A DNA stretch of 64,000 bases from Planctomycetota bacterium (GTDB taxonomy: Bacteria; Planctomycetota; Phycisphaerae; Sedimentisphaerales; Anaerobacaceae). Position numbers and translations under genes: made by a program. The DNA lies in the NCBI GenBank assembly GCA_019456145.1, contig VRUL01000012.1, positions 88,101 to 152,100 on the forward strand, written 5' to 3'. A model generated the notes under the pieces. It had not been told where the DNA came from. It did not search any database and was given only the letters and a program-made list of their open reading frames with translations. This document shows positions 1 to 8,573 of this stretch, in pieces. Every line of letters begins with the position of its first letter. Within the stretch, counting starts at the first letter, position 1.

Positions 1-459
1 GTTGTTATGAAAGACCTGATAGAGCATCCGGTCAATCCATTGATTAATATTCAGGTAGCCTATAGTATCTTGAAACCAGGAGGACTACTTCTTTTACATA
101 CGCCTAACGGAGGTGAAGCTGGAACAAATGTTGAAACTGCAAAGAAATGGGTTGGCTTTCGGGTTGATCTTGAGCATCTTCAGTATCTTTCACCACATAC
201 TATAAATTGGCTGTCACGAAAAACTGGCCTCGGTATTGAACGATTAGAAGTTTTTGGATTTCCCGACCTAAAAGGGAAAGATAAATTGCCCAATAAAAGG
301 TTTGGGATTACGTATTCAGCAAGAGAAATAGCAAAAAACATACCTTGTATGTGCAAAATGGTTAGAACCTTGCGAGTGCTAAAGGCCGAGATAAGCGGAG
401 AATATTGTGATCCTCGTTTAGGCTCTTATCATCTTTTCGCTGTTTTTCGCAAGATATAA
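1..459 (+). CDS. SAM-dependent methyltransferase, C-terminal part (cut by window edge)
   Basis: The reading frame is open from base 1 (codons for two valines precede the first ATG at 7), so the gene starts outside the window and only its C-terminal part of about 150 residues is visible. The stretch 'VVMKDLIEHPVNP', followed about 15 residues later by 'LKPGGLLLLHTPN', matches the post-motif II and motif III region of class I methyltransferases (type 11/12), where an acidic/His-Pro segment precedes the strand carrying 'PGG'. SAM-binding motif I is missing because it lies upstream. Methyltransferases of this kind modify sugars or lipids in O-antigen and capsule loci, which fits the downstream genes. 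The substrate cannot be told. The gene is followed by decayed DNA rather than an operon partner. Confidence 0.7.
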   Translation, partial: VVMKDLIEHPVNPLINIQVAYSILKPGGLLLLHTPNGGEAGTNVETAKKWVGFRVDLEHLQYLSPHTINWLSRKTGLGIERLEVFGFPDLKGKDKLPNKRFGITYSAREIAKNIPCMCKMVRTLRVLKAEISGEYCDPRLGSYHLFAVFRKI

Positions 460-491
460 CTTACGGTTATAGATTGGTTATCCTTCCCGTA

Positions 492-662
492 GGGAATGAG
501 ATATTTTCAGTTGAGAATGATGTATTCGCACAAAGGAATGAGGCGTTCTCCCTTGAGAACGAGATGTTCGAAGCATGAAATAAGGCGTTTTGAGTGAGGG
601 ATGAGGCATTCCTAAGAGGAAAAGAGATAATCCCAGTTGAAACAGAGACAAGGGAATCCGGG
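492..662 (+). repeat. Degenerate 21-bp tandem repeat, eight units, inside a decayed reading frame
   Basis: Read in the frame starting at 492, bases 495-662 split into eight consecutive 21-bp units, each beginning with a codon pair of the type AAT-GAG and a Phe or Ile codon at place four. The first units encode NEIFSVE, NDVFAQR and NEAFSLE. Two stop codons (TGA at 576 and 591) interrupt the fourth and fifth units, so the frame is not translated through. It may be the remnant of a heptad-repeat protein segment or a minisatellite grown in dead DNA. The - strand ORF across it exists only because the repeat lacks stops on that strand. Confidence 0.55.
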
Positions 663-733
663 AGGTTCGATCCGCTGCCGTATTTCACTGATCCAGCGAT
701 GGTTGTCAGGAATGGAATATTCAAGATAGAATT

Positions 734-1066
734 ATGAAAGCCGCTATTTTCTATATAGGCAATATCTGGACCTCGATGAGAAGGAACAGTATATTGGAGG
801 TATTGAAACGTATCTCTATAATTTAGCCAGTTAGTGCAGAAACATGGACATCAAGACTATCATTTCTTAGATTGCGTACAACGGTTTTGAGCGGACTGTT
901 GATAATATACGGGTGATTGGACTTCCTATTTTGAAAAAGAAAAGCTGGCTGTCCCATCATCTGTATCTGCACATTTTCTGAGAATTAAGGCGTTCAAGTT
1001 AGCCTCGTAAGAGTTTGATATTAATAAGGATATTGTCATATTCGGGCCGGATGGGCATTTAGTGCG
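734..1066 (+). pseudogene. Glycosyltransferase family 4, decayed N-terminal half
   Basis: An ATG at 734 opens 'MKAAIFYIGN'. After frame changes the sequence reads 'GGIETYLYNLA', 'LVQKHGHQ', 'YNGFERTVDNIRVIGLPIL', 'KKKSWLSHHLYLHIF', 'EFDINKDIVIFGPDGH'. This is the order expected for the N-terminal Rossmann half of a GT4 enzyme: first strand, Gly-Gly-x-Glu loop, helix, and a strand ending in a phosphate or donor loop. At least three frame changes and several stop codons lie in between, so it cannot make an enzyme. It stops abruptly near 1066, where a flippase tail begins, which suggests a deletion joined the two. It was probably once a glycan-assembly gene of this same locus. Confidence 0.75.
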
Positions 1067-1068
1067 TT

Positions 1069-1434
1069 ATGGTAGTAACCGTTGTATCTAATTTAACTTT
1101 TGTTCCGGTATTTGGCAGTGTAGGCGGCGCAATTGCATTGCTGGTTTCGTACAGTTTAATGCTTTTAATGTCGATATATTACAGCAGACGGATAGTCCAA
1201 ATTCGATGGCCAATGGTTACCCTCGTTCGCTGTGCAATAGCGGTGTGTGTTGTGTTTGCGGTGGTCTGGGCAACTCAGCAATTTCTGGTGTTGAGCAGTT
1301 TGATACTTTTGGCATTAGCAATGACTGGATGGATGTTAGTGTACCTATTAGTATTATACGCTTCAGGAGAAATAAAAAATGAAGTGCACTATCTCTGGAA
1401 ACGCCTTTTTAGACAAGGACGCGCAAACATTTGA
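1069..1434 (+). pseudogene. Wzx-type polysaccharide flippase, C-terminal remnant
   Basis: The open frame of 121 residues has three to four hydrophobic segments and begins with 'NLTFVPVFGSVGGAIALLVS'. This closely resembles the later transmembrane helices of MATE/MOP-superfamily polysaccharide flippases, which read Asn-x-x-hydrophobic-Pro-x-x-Gly-x-x-Gly-Ala. A full flippase has 400-500 residues and 12-14 helices, so about three quarters are missing. The ATG at 1069 lies inside a helix-loop region and has no clear ribosome binding site. The piece abuts a dead glycosyltransferase fragment, so I read it as what is left after a deletion. It could be made as a short membrane peptide, but flippase activity is not expected. 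No other flippase gene is visible in the window. Confidence 0.65.
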
Positions 1435-1453
1435 TTATTAAGGGTACTGTAAG

Positions 1454-2950
1454 ATGATCCTGATAATATCATTATTTCTGGTTATATCGCTAATTGGTTC
1501 AGCATATTTGGTTACGTTCAGGGGTTATACGATCAGTGACCTTCTGGTATTGGCCCTGTTTCTTTTCCCGCTTCTTTTCCTTGGGCGTTTTAGTGTTGCA
1601 TTTAAGATCAAGTTTTTAGGGCATTGGTACCTGGGATTCGAGCTGTGCGCAGCGGTGCTTCTCGTGTTTTTCCTGCTCGTTAAACTTCTGAGTTCTGCCA
1701 GCGGAAAGATGCGAATGTTTTACTTGGTTTTTCTATTGACATCTTTGCTTTTAGTCGGTCTTGCCTCCGGATTAATCAATGGGACTTCCTTAATTGATTT
1801 TGGGGCTGCAATACAGGCAAGCTTTCGTTGGTTTATCCCTTTTCTACTTGCGTGCGTAGCTATCAGCACATTGCCCAAGACCCCGGAGTCTAATGCCCGG
1901 CTGGTTGATAGTTATATTTTAGTTTATGGGATCATAACACCTCTTTTAATTCTGGTATCGGCACTGTTCACGAGACAATTAGCAGGCCTGATGGGCTGGG
2001 ATCCTTATGCTGTTTCTGAGGCGGCCGGGGCTGGTTTCACTCGCGGCTGGACACCGACAGGAAGTGGCATGACCAGCGGTATCCTGGTACTGTTTGCTTA
2101 CAGCATGGCTCTGGCACGGCTAATTCGTAAGCATCGAACGGTTTTCAATGCCTTTGTAACGGCGTTGTGCGTGGTATCTATACTCTTTACACTGGCTCGT
2201 AGCGTAATGATTTCACTTGTGTTTTTTCATATCCTGGCGTTTAGAGTTACATTGTGGAGGAATTTATCGCGTGTTTTAATTTCGTTTTTATTGATCTTAA
2301 TTCTGGTAGCTCCCGCCATGATTTTCCTGAGCAGCCGATACGGTTTCGAACGGTTCTTTCTGTTGGGAGGTGAGAGTGTGCAAATTCGGTGGTACAGCGC
2401 ACTTGCAGGTTTAAAGCTAGGATCAGAAAAGCCACTGTTGGGACAGGGCCCGGCGCAGTTGTATTGGGATGTGCGTCAACCCAGGATGATGTCAGGTACA
2501 ATCAAGGAGAAAGTCATAACCATACGGAACCTCCCCAGTGCCAAGGAACCCCATAATCTCTATATTTTGACTTTTGCTGAAACTGGTTTAATAGGCCTGA
2601 CATTGTTGGTGGCAGCCTTGCTGTTTTGGCTTCATCGGCTTAATACAGTGAGAAAGTACGCTCTGTATGTACCTGAGTACCTGTTAGAGACCAATGCCCA
2701 TTGGAGTATGCTGATAGCTTTTGCGTTCTACCATCTCACCGATTCTGGGATATTTCTTTATCCCAAGGTTGCGTTGACCATGTGGCTTTCCCTGCTAGTC
2801 GGCTTGCATAGTGCAGCTACAGTTGAAAACCAAGTGTGGGCTTCTGCGCAGTACGACGATTTAGCCCGCGACAATGATTATGAAATCGACCAAGTTGGCT
2901 ATAGTGAAATCCCAGACAGTCAGTACGTTGAAGGTGCCTATTATTCTTAA
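1454..2950 (+). CDS. O-antigen ligase/polymerase-like membrane protein (Wzy/WaaL type)
   Basis: The 498-residue protein has about eleven to twelve hydrophobic helices and a hydrophilic C-terminal tail rich in Asp, Glu and Tyr. A large extracytoplasmic loop between the later helices carries 'SEKPLLGQGPAQLYWD' and then 'EPHNLYILTFAETGLIGL'. The second is the recognisable O-antigen ligase family (PF04932) signature, in which His-Asn is followed by an aromatic and then Glu-x-Gly-x-x-Gly. Such proteins polymerise repeat units or attach chains to a carrier on the outer face of the inner membrane. The start ATG at 1454 follows the flippase remnant by 19 bases. Its place at the head of a glycosyltransferase cluster suggests it is the locus polymerase. 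Sequence alone does not separate Wzy from ligase. Confidence 0.8.
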   Translation: MILIISLFLVISLIGSAYLVTFRGYTISDLLVLALFLFPLLFLGRFSVAFKIKFLGHWYLGFELCAAVLLVFFLLVKLLSSASGKMRMFYLVFLLTSLLLVGLASGLINGTSLIDFGAAIQASFRWFIPFLLACVAISTLPKTPESNARLVDSYILVYGIITPLLILVSALFTRQLAGLMGWDPYAVSEAAGAGFTRGWTPTGSGMTSGILVLFAYSMALARLIRKHRTVFNAFVTALCVVSILFTLARSVMISLVFFHILAFRVTLWRNLSRVLISFLLILILVAPAMIFLSSRYGFERFFLLGGESVQIRWYSALAGLKLGSEKPLLGQGPAQLYWDVRQPRMMSGTIKEKVITIRNLPSAKEPHNLYILTFAETGLIGLTLLVAALLFWLHRLNTVRKYALYVPEYLLETNAHWSMLIAFAFYHLTDSGIFLYPKVALTMWLSLLVGLHSAATVENQVWASAQYDDLARDNDYEIDQVGYSEIPDSQYVEGAYYS

Positions 2951-2982
2951 GAACGCGTAAACTTCAAAGTAATCCCCATTTC

Positions 2983-4512
2983 ATGAAACTTTCTCGGGTG
3001 TTTATGTCGGATAGTGCTGTTTATAGAGAATATAATCCCTATTATGGCCACTTTATTATTGGGCGTAATAAGATTGGTCAAAAGCGATACACTTCCCATG
3101 CATTGATTAAAGAAGGAATCTGGCTAACTTTTGGAGATGGTTTAACTGTTAAGCACATTATAAATCATGAAAGAAAGAAATGGTATTTGCTTGGAGATGC
3201 ATTTCAGAGTAACCCCAATGGTAAAGGTCCTCTCGATGAATTACGAAATGCTACGTTGCTGAATATTGATGCAATATCATCTTCTTGGGCCGGGCGCTGG
3301 CTACTTATAGGTTATGATAGGATTTTTACAGATGCCAGTTCACTTCTGAAATGTTTCTACAAAAAGACTGCATCTCACCTTTCAGAAACTCGCGAATACT
3401 GGTTTGCCTCAAACCCTGTTATTTTGCAAGAAGCCACACAGCAACAGGATATTTCAACCACTGTTGAAGACAAAATTGCTATAGAGTCTGGGTGGGTTGT
3501 GCCTCCAAGGTCAGGATATAAAAATACTCGTGTCTTATTACCGACTCAGAGTATTAGCATCTGCAATGGTACAATAGAAGCACGGCAAGTATTATCTGTA
3601 TCTAAGCAAGCGTGCTCATATAAAGAAACTTTAGACGAGCTTATACAACGATACTCGTGTATTTTAAAAAATATTGCATGTGTTAACGATAACATCTGGA
3701 CAGCTCTAACGGGAGGAATAGATTCAAGATTGGTAACTGCAATAGCTCATTACAGCGGTGTAAAAGTTAAGACTTTTACTTTCAGAGGCCCTTATTTTTA
3801 TATGCCGTCCGCTGATAAAAAGCTGCCCACTATTATAGCAAAATTGGCTGGATTTCAACACCATTGGATCAATAAAAAGTCGATATCAAGTGGAAGAAAA
3901 AGAATATTTGATGAATTTGCGCATCTGTATCAGAAGAACCCCGGAACTTCTTATTACTCTTTTGTAAACGGCTATTTGGATTACTTCCAGGAAAATACGG
4001 TAACACTAAGCGGCACATGTGGTGAACTTGGACGCTGCTATTTTTACAAACTTCTTCCTACAAGTCCTGGAGAAGAAGATCTATTTCGAGTTGTGCCTAT
4101 GACGCAGTTTAATAAGACAGCGATCAGGGAGCTTCTTCACTGGTGGTCAGACAATCCCGTAGCAAATGTTGATTGCAGGGAAAGGTTTTACTGGGAGGCC
4201 AGGCTTGCAGGATGGGCGAGTAATGCTATGTTACAAAATTCATTCATTTTTCAGTTCTATAAAATAAGACAAATACCTATTTTGAATTGCATGAAGGCTT
4301 TTGAGCTTATTTTGGATATGGATGAGAACGATCGAGTTGGAGGAAAACATTACAAAGATGCTATAGACCTAATAATGCCGCAAGTAAAAAATATTCCATA
4401 CAATCCACCTGATCCGTTTCATAAGAGGATACTCATGCGATTGAGTAAACTTATCAACAATCCTCGACAAGCCAGAAACATGTATTATAGATTTCTGAAA
4501 AAGATATGCTAA
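2983..4512 (+). CDS. Asparagine synthase-related protein (ATP-pyrophosphatase fold) without glutaminase cysteine
   Basis: The protein has 509 residues. The PP-loop of the asparagine synthase synthetase domain is seen as TGGIDSR (residues 243-249), which binds ATP pyrophosphate. The N-terminal half has a shape like the class II amidotransferase region ('GRWLLIGYDRIFTDASSLL'), but the protein starts MKLSRVF and lacks the Cys at position 2 needed to hydrolyse glutamine. Such proteins in capsule and O-antigen loci are thought to amidate or aminate uronic acids or peptides, taking ammonia or another amine directly. The gene looks more AT-rich than the polymerase gene before it, which hints at separate acquisition. 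It follows that gene by 32 bases. True asparagine biosynthesis is unlikely. Confidence 0.75.
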   Translation: MKLSRVFMSDSAVYREYNPYYGHFIIGRNKIGQKRYTSHALIKEGIWLTFGDGLTVKHIINHERKKWYLLGDAFQSNPNGKGPLDELRNATLLNIDAISSSWAGRWLLIGYDRIFTDASSLLKCFYKKTASHLSETREYWFASNPVILQEATQQQDISTTVEDKIAIESGWVVPPRSGYKNTRVLLPTQSISICNGTIEARQVLSVSKQACSYKETLDELIQRYSCILKNIACVNDNIWTALTGGIDSRLVTAIAHYSGVKVKTFTFRGPYFYMPSADKKLPTIIAKLAGFQHHWINKKSISSGRKRIFDEFAHLYQKNPGTSYYSFVNGYLDYFQENTVTLSGTCGELGRCYFYKLLPTSPGEEDLFRVVPMTQFNKTAIRELLHWWSDNPVANVDCRERFYWEARLAGWASNAMLQNSFIFQFYKIRQIPILNCMKAFELILDMDENDRVGGKHYKDAIDLIMPQVKNIPYNPPDPFHKRILMRLSKLINNPRQARNMYYRFLKKIC

Positions 4513-4610
4513 ATTGCTGTGTGCAAATTCGGGGCAAATTGATAGCGGGCGTCTCCTATTGACCGGTGGGCCTTTATAATTAACGTTTAGAACGCACGTC
4601 ATTTCAAGGC

Positions 4611-4943
4611 GTGTTAACAATTCAGTTAGAGAGGAACAAATTGGGACAACTTCTAAAAAAAGACCCCAATAATATTACCTTTTCCCATAGTGAAGATATG
4701 CTCTACAATTGTGCCGCTCAAATTCTCCGGACAGAGGTGCCTTCCAAAAATCAGGAAGATTCAAGCATTTCCTGGCTCCAGGCGGGATTTGCGTATCCTG
4801 GATGTGGGCGTGGGATACGGAGCGTTTCTGAAAGTCCTGAGGAATTCGGCAGATGGAACAGTCTTTCTGCATGATATTGCGTTAGCAAAGAGAAATTGGT
4901 ACTCATATTCCAGAAATTAAGCCAATCCAGGAAGAGGTTTAAT
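4611..4943 (+). pseudogene. SAM-dependent methyltransferase fragment, frameshifted
   Basis: One frame carries 'LRILDVGVGYGAFLKVL', a clear methyltransferase motif I (strand, acidic residue, Gly-x-Gly-x-Gly). Upstream, a different frame carries 'FSHSEDMLYNCAAQILRT', and downstream a third ends with 'THIPEIKPIQEEV' just before the next gene. No single frame joins them, and the part with motifs II and III is missing, so this is a broken and truncated gene. The partial methyltransferase at the left edge keeps exactly the part that is lost here, though nothing shows that the two came from one gene. The rest of the spacer from 4513 to 4610 shows nothing I can identify. Confidence 0.6.
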
Positions 4944-4945
4944 AT

Positions 4946-6142
4946 ATGACCCAATGTTCAGATCAAAAGCCTAAAGTCTGTATGTTGGTATTAAACGAGG
5001 TTTTTTCCGACGGTCGAATTATGCGAGCAGCGGCAGCGCTGGCACAAAATTATGATGTAGAAGTTCTGGGCTGGTTGCGTCCGGAGCGCAAAGACAAGCT
5101 TTCGCGTGAGACTCTTGAAACTCTTTCATTCAAAATACATCTGGTGGAAATCTGGACGGCAAAACATTTACCTAAAAACATGTTAGGATACGCTGGCAGA
5201 TATGTCGAACTCCTTGTGCGTATGGTAAAACTCGGCAGTTCCATCAAGCCTGATATAATTCATGCCAGCGGGATAGATGGATTGCTGATAGGATATTTGC
5301 TAAAAAAAATTACCGGGGGCAAATTAATTTATGATGCTTACGAATTATATAGAGAGAGCTTGCGGCAAAGCAAGTTAATCATTCGGATAATGGGTTGGCT
5401 GGAAACGCGATTAATGAAGGGTTGTGACGAAATTATCGCATGTAATCGTCAACGTGCTGATATTATGTACAAGGAGTATGGTTCGCCATTTTTGCCGAAG
5501 GTGGTTCGAAATTTACCTCCATTTTCCGAACCAGCAAAGAACGATAGGCGGTTGCGAGATTTTGTCAGGGAGCGAAATCCAAACATTGACCGGATCATTG
5601 TTCACCCCGGTGGTATCCTTTTTCGAGGTATAAATGTGGTATTGTCAGCATTGGCAAGAGTACCAGAAAATGTTGCGATCGTGTTGATTGGATACGCAAG
5701 TCACAATATTTCTGACGAAGTATTAAGATTAATTGAGGAACTTGATGTTGCAAACAGAGTATTTTGGCATCCTCAAGTTCCTTATTCTGAAATGTTGGAT
5801 TACCTCATCTCAGCAGACTTAGGACTTGTTATTTACCCCAATACGAACAGGAACAACTATTATTGTGCATCTAACAAGATACACGATTTTGCGATGTGCG
5901 GTTTGCCGGTCGTGTCCGTGGATTTTCCACCGTGCAGAGACATACTTGAGAAATACCGTTACGGAGTTTACTTTCAGTGGAATAACTCGGAAGACCTCAG
6001 GCGAGCGATTGATGAATGTCTGAACGATGAAACCCAATATCGCCAAATGCAAGCTGAAGCTTTTCGAGCGGCGAAAATAGAAAACTGGGACAGAGAGAAG
6101 ATGGTTCTTATACAGATATATTCTAAACTAAATGAAAAATAA
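4946..6142 (+). CDS. Glycosyltransferase family 4
   Basis: The 398-residue protein has two Rossmann-like halves. The N-terminal half starts 'KVCMLVLNEVFSDGRIMRAA', and the C-terminal half begins near residue 215 with 'IIVHPGGILFRG'. The donor-binding region near residues 295-330 reads 'ADLGLVIYPNTNRN' and 'CASNKIHDFAMCGLPVVS', the place where GT4 enzymes hold the nucleotide-sugar phosphates and ribose. It is expected to act at the inner face of the membrane and add one sugar to a growing lipid-linked glycan. An AAGAGG ribosome binding site lies about ten bases before the ATG. Its 3' end overlaps the epimerase gene by 11 bases, so the two are probably translated together. Donor and acceptor are unknown. 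Confidence 0.87.
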   Translation: MTQCSDQKPKVCMLVLNEVFSDGRIMRAAAALAQNYDVEVLGWLRPERKDKLSRETLETLSFKIHLVEIWTAKHLPKNMLGYAGRYVELLVRMVKLGSSIKPDIIHASGIDGLLIGYLLKKITGGKLIYDAYELYRESLRQSKLIIRIMGWLETRLMKGCDEIIACNRQRADIMYKEYGSPFLPKVVRNLPPFSEPAKNDRRLRDFVRERNPNIDRIIVHPGGILFRGINVVLSALARVPENVAIVLIGYASHNISDEVLRLIEELDVANRVFWHPQVPYSEMLDYLISADLGLVIYPNTNRNNYYCASNKIHDFAMCGLPVVSVDFPPCRDILEKYRYGVYFQWNNSEDLRRAIDECLNDETQYRQMQAEAFRAAKIENWDREKMVLIQIYSKLNEK

Positions 6143-7289
6143 AAAAACAAACAGCACCAGCGCTTCTCTAAAAGTGGCAATTATTGTAGGCACGCGGCCT
6201 GAGGCTATCAAGATGGCGCCGGTATATCTGGCCTTGAGGGATAATCCTCGAGTGCAGGTTAAACTAATTGCGACCGCTCAGCACCGTGAAATGCTGGACC
6301 AGGCGCTGGGTGTGTTCGGTATCACGTCCGATATCGACCTTAACATTATGCAGCCAAATCAAAGTCTGCAGCAAGTTTCCAGCAAAGTGATTTTAGGGGT
6401 TCAGAAATCGCTATCTGAACTTAAACCGGATGCGGTGCTGGTTCATGGTGATACGACTACTTGTTTGTGTTCAGCACTATCGGCATTTTATGAACGTATT
6501 CCAATCGGTCACGTAGAGGCAGGTCTCAGGACGTATAACTTCGCCGCGCCATGGCCTGAGGAGATGAACCGTAGGTTGGTCGATCCAATCTGCCGCTGGT
6601 GCTGGACACCTACTGACAGAGGAGCTGACAATCTGCTATCTGAGCGAATCCCTGAAGAAAATATCTTTATTACGGGCAATACCGTGATAGACGCCCTTTT
6701 TATAGCAAGGGACATTGTTCATCGGTGCAAACCTGAAATAAGTGAACTTCCTGTTGAAGTTTTAGACGGGCGACGGTTGATCCTTGTAACCGGTCACCGA
6801 CGGGAGAGCTTTGGCGAACCGTTTGAGGAGTTTTGCTTAGCCTTGCGACAATTAGCTGAAGAGCATCGCGATACGGTGTTTGTTTATCCAGTTCACCTGA
6901 ACCCAAATGTGCAAAAACCGGTAAGGAAAATCTTGAGCAAGAAGGATACTATCTACTTGATTCCACCCATTGGATATTTGCCATTTGTCTATCTGATGGA
7001 TCGTAGTTACTTTATAATCACAGATTCCGGAGGAATTCAGGAGGAAGCGCCATCCCTCCATAAGCCTGTACTGGTGACACGCACGATGACCGAGCGTCCT
7101 GAAGCTGTGGAGGCAGGGCTTGCTAAGTTGGTTGGGACTTCCAGAGAGAAAATTTTAGGTGAGGCGTCACGTTTGCTGTCTGATCCGGAGGCCTACGCGA
7201 AGATGTCACAGGGTCATAATCCATATGGTGATGGCAATGCCTCCAAGAGGATCGTTAACATACTGATGTCTACCTTACAAACGGAATGA
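6132..7289 (+). CDS. wecB: UDP-N-acetylglucosamine 2-epimerase (non-hydrolysing)
   Basis: The 385-residue protein shows the family's signature blocks in order: 'VGTRPEAIKMAPV' near residue 19, 'VHGDTTT' near 99, 'GHVEAGLRTY', 'PEEMNRRLVD', 'ITGNTVIDAL', 'VTGHRRESFG', 'DSGGIQEEAP' and 'ERPEAVEAG'. These include the Asp, Glu and His residues that shape the active site of WecB. The enzyme interconverts UDP-GlcNAc and UDP-ManNAc in the cytoplasm and so supplies ManNAc for surface glycans. Its length is normal for the family (about 375). The start overlaps the preceding glycosyltransferase by 11 bases, so the pair is co-transcribed and perhaps works in sequence. This is one of the surest assignments in the window. 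Confidence 0.95.
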   Translation: MKNKKTNSTSASLKVAIIVGTRPEAIKMAPVYLALRDNPRVQVKLIATAQHREMLDQALGVFGITSDIDLNIMQPNQSLQQVSSKVILGVQKSLSELKPDAVLVHGDTTTCLCSALSAFYERIPIGHVEAGLRTYNFAAPWPEEMNRRLVDPICRWCWTPTDRGADNLLSERIPEENIFITGNTVIDALFIARDIVHRCKPEISELPVEVLDGRRLILVTGHRRESFGEPFEEFCLALRQLAEEHRDTVFVYPVHLNPNVQKPVRKILSKKDTIYLIPPIGYLPFVYLMDRSYFIITDSGGIQEEAPSLHKPVLVTRTMTERPEAVEAGLAKLVGTSREKILGEASRLLSDPEAYAKMSQGHNPYGDGNASKRIVNILMSTLQTE

Positions 7290-7398
7290 CTGGGCATTCG
7301 ATTATATATAGGCTCGTTTTTGCCAAACGGATGAATGCAAAGATGGTCTGTGTGACTTCTGGTTATATACCTTAGTATTACTTGTTGTGCCATTTGTT

Positions 7399-8571
7399 AT
7401 GAGAATACTGATAATTTGGGCTGAAAGCATCAACAGATATAGTGGTGGCACCATGCATCTGATGGGCTGGTGTTATGGGCTGGGGGCTTTGGGGCATGAG
7501 GTAAAAGTAGTTGCGCCCTGTTATGGTCGAGGTAAAAAATCTCTGATCGAAAATGCTTCTTATATTCGTTTACCCCGCCGATGCCTAATGAGTTTCGTTC
7601 TGCTACAAATTGCTATAGTATTTTGTCTACCCTACTGGATTCTCAGATACCGCCCCGAAGCTATTTGCGTTCGTGCGTGTTTTCTGGCTTTCCTGATGGC
7701 CTGTATCTGCAAGTTGGCAGGTATTCCCATAATAGTGGAAGCGGGCACAATAGTGGATGAAGAGATGAGTATGCGCGGTGAGAGCCGGCTTTTGGCAATA
7801 TTGGTAAGGTTTTTCGAAAGACTGAATTACCGTTGGATCAACGGACTGGTATGTGTTACAGACGGCGCACGGGAGGAATATATACGCAGGGGCGCTAATC
7901 CCGATACGACAGTTGTCATTCACAATGCGGCCCAAACAGATATTATGCGTCCAATGGACCAAAAGTGTGCCCGACGACAGTTAGGTTTGGCTGAAGAGGA
8001 TTACATTGTTGGATTTGCAGGAACATTGGCTCCGTGGCAGGGGCTGGACCTGCTGGTTCGAGCTGCCAAGGAAGTCGTGGACAACTCTGGACGGTCTGTG
8101 AAGTTCTTGTTGGTGGGGGAAGGACAGTGCCAAGAGCAATTGGAGGAAATGGTTGATCAATTAGATCTTGGCCAGTCCTTCTCTTTCTTGGCGCCTATGC
8201 CGTATGAGCAGGTTGCTGTTTTTAACAATGCCTGCGATGTGGTTGTCATTCCAATTTATGATCCTCGTAAGCTTCGATATGGCATAGATCCGTTGAAATT
8301 CTGGGAAGCTCTCGCAGTTGGTGTTCCTGTACTTTTACCGGAGGGTTGTCAGTTGGATGATATCCTTGAGCAACTGGGCCTTCCCGGGACTTTTCGTCCC
8401 GGTGACAATAAACACCTTGCTGAAACAATACTTGAAGTGTTGGCTCAAACGGAACATCACCAGGCCAGACGAGAAGATGTTCACCGAATCGTATCTGAGC
8501 AATACAGTTGGACACATGTTGCAGAAAAATTAGCAGAACACTGCCGACGTCTGAGAAGGAAAACACAATAA
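7399..8571 (+). CDS. Glycosyltransferase family 4
   Basis: From the ATG at 7399 the protein has 390 residues and starts 'MRILIIWAESINRYSGG', the usual first strand and Gly-rich loop of GT4 enzymes. A GTG at 7387 would add four residues and cannot be ruled out, since neither has a good ribosome binding site. The second half has 'VGFAGTLAPWQGLDLLV' near residue 212, 'FLLVGEGQC' and 'FWEALAVGVPVLLPEG', the last being the conserved acidic donor-binding segment. A hydrophobic stretch in the N-terminal half ('LLQIAIVFCLPYWIL') suggests membrane contact, as in WbuB-like enzymes. It is separated from wecB by about 110 bases with no visible gene and ends two bases before the next glycosyltransferase. 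Confidence 0.86.
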   Translation: MRILIIWAESINRYSGGTMHLMGWCYGLGALGHEVKVVAPCYGRGKKSLIENASYIRLPRRCLMSFVLLQIAIVFCLPYWILRYRPEAICVRACFLAFLMACICKLAGIPIIVEAGTIVDEEMSMRGESRLLAILVRFFERLNYRWINGLVCVTDGAREEYIRRGANPDTTVVIHNAAQTDIMRPMDQKCARRQLGLAEEDYIVGFAGTLAPWQGLDLLVRAAKEVVDNSGRSVKFLLVGEGQCQEQLEEMVDQLDLGQSFSFLAPMPYEQVAVFNNACDVVVIPIYDPRKLRYGIDPLKFWEALAVGVPVLLPEGCQLDDILEQLGLPGTFRPGDNKHLAETILEVLAQTEHHQARREDVHRIVSEQYSWTHVAEKLAEHCRRLRRKTQ

Positions 8572-8573
8572 TA

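Noticed and set aside
467..724. 85-codon frame on the - strand
   Set aside because: It is only the complement of the 21-bp repeat array, rich in Ser, Asn and Phe, without a binding site or a recognisable fold.
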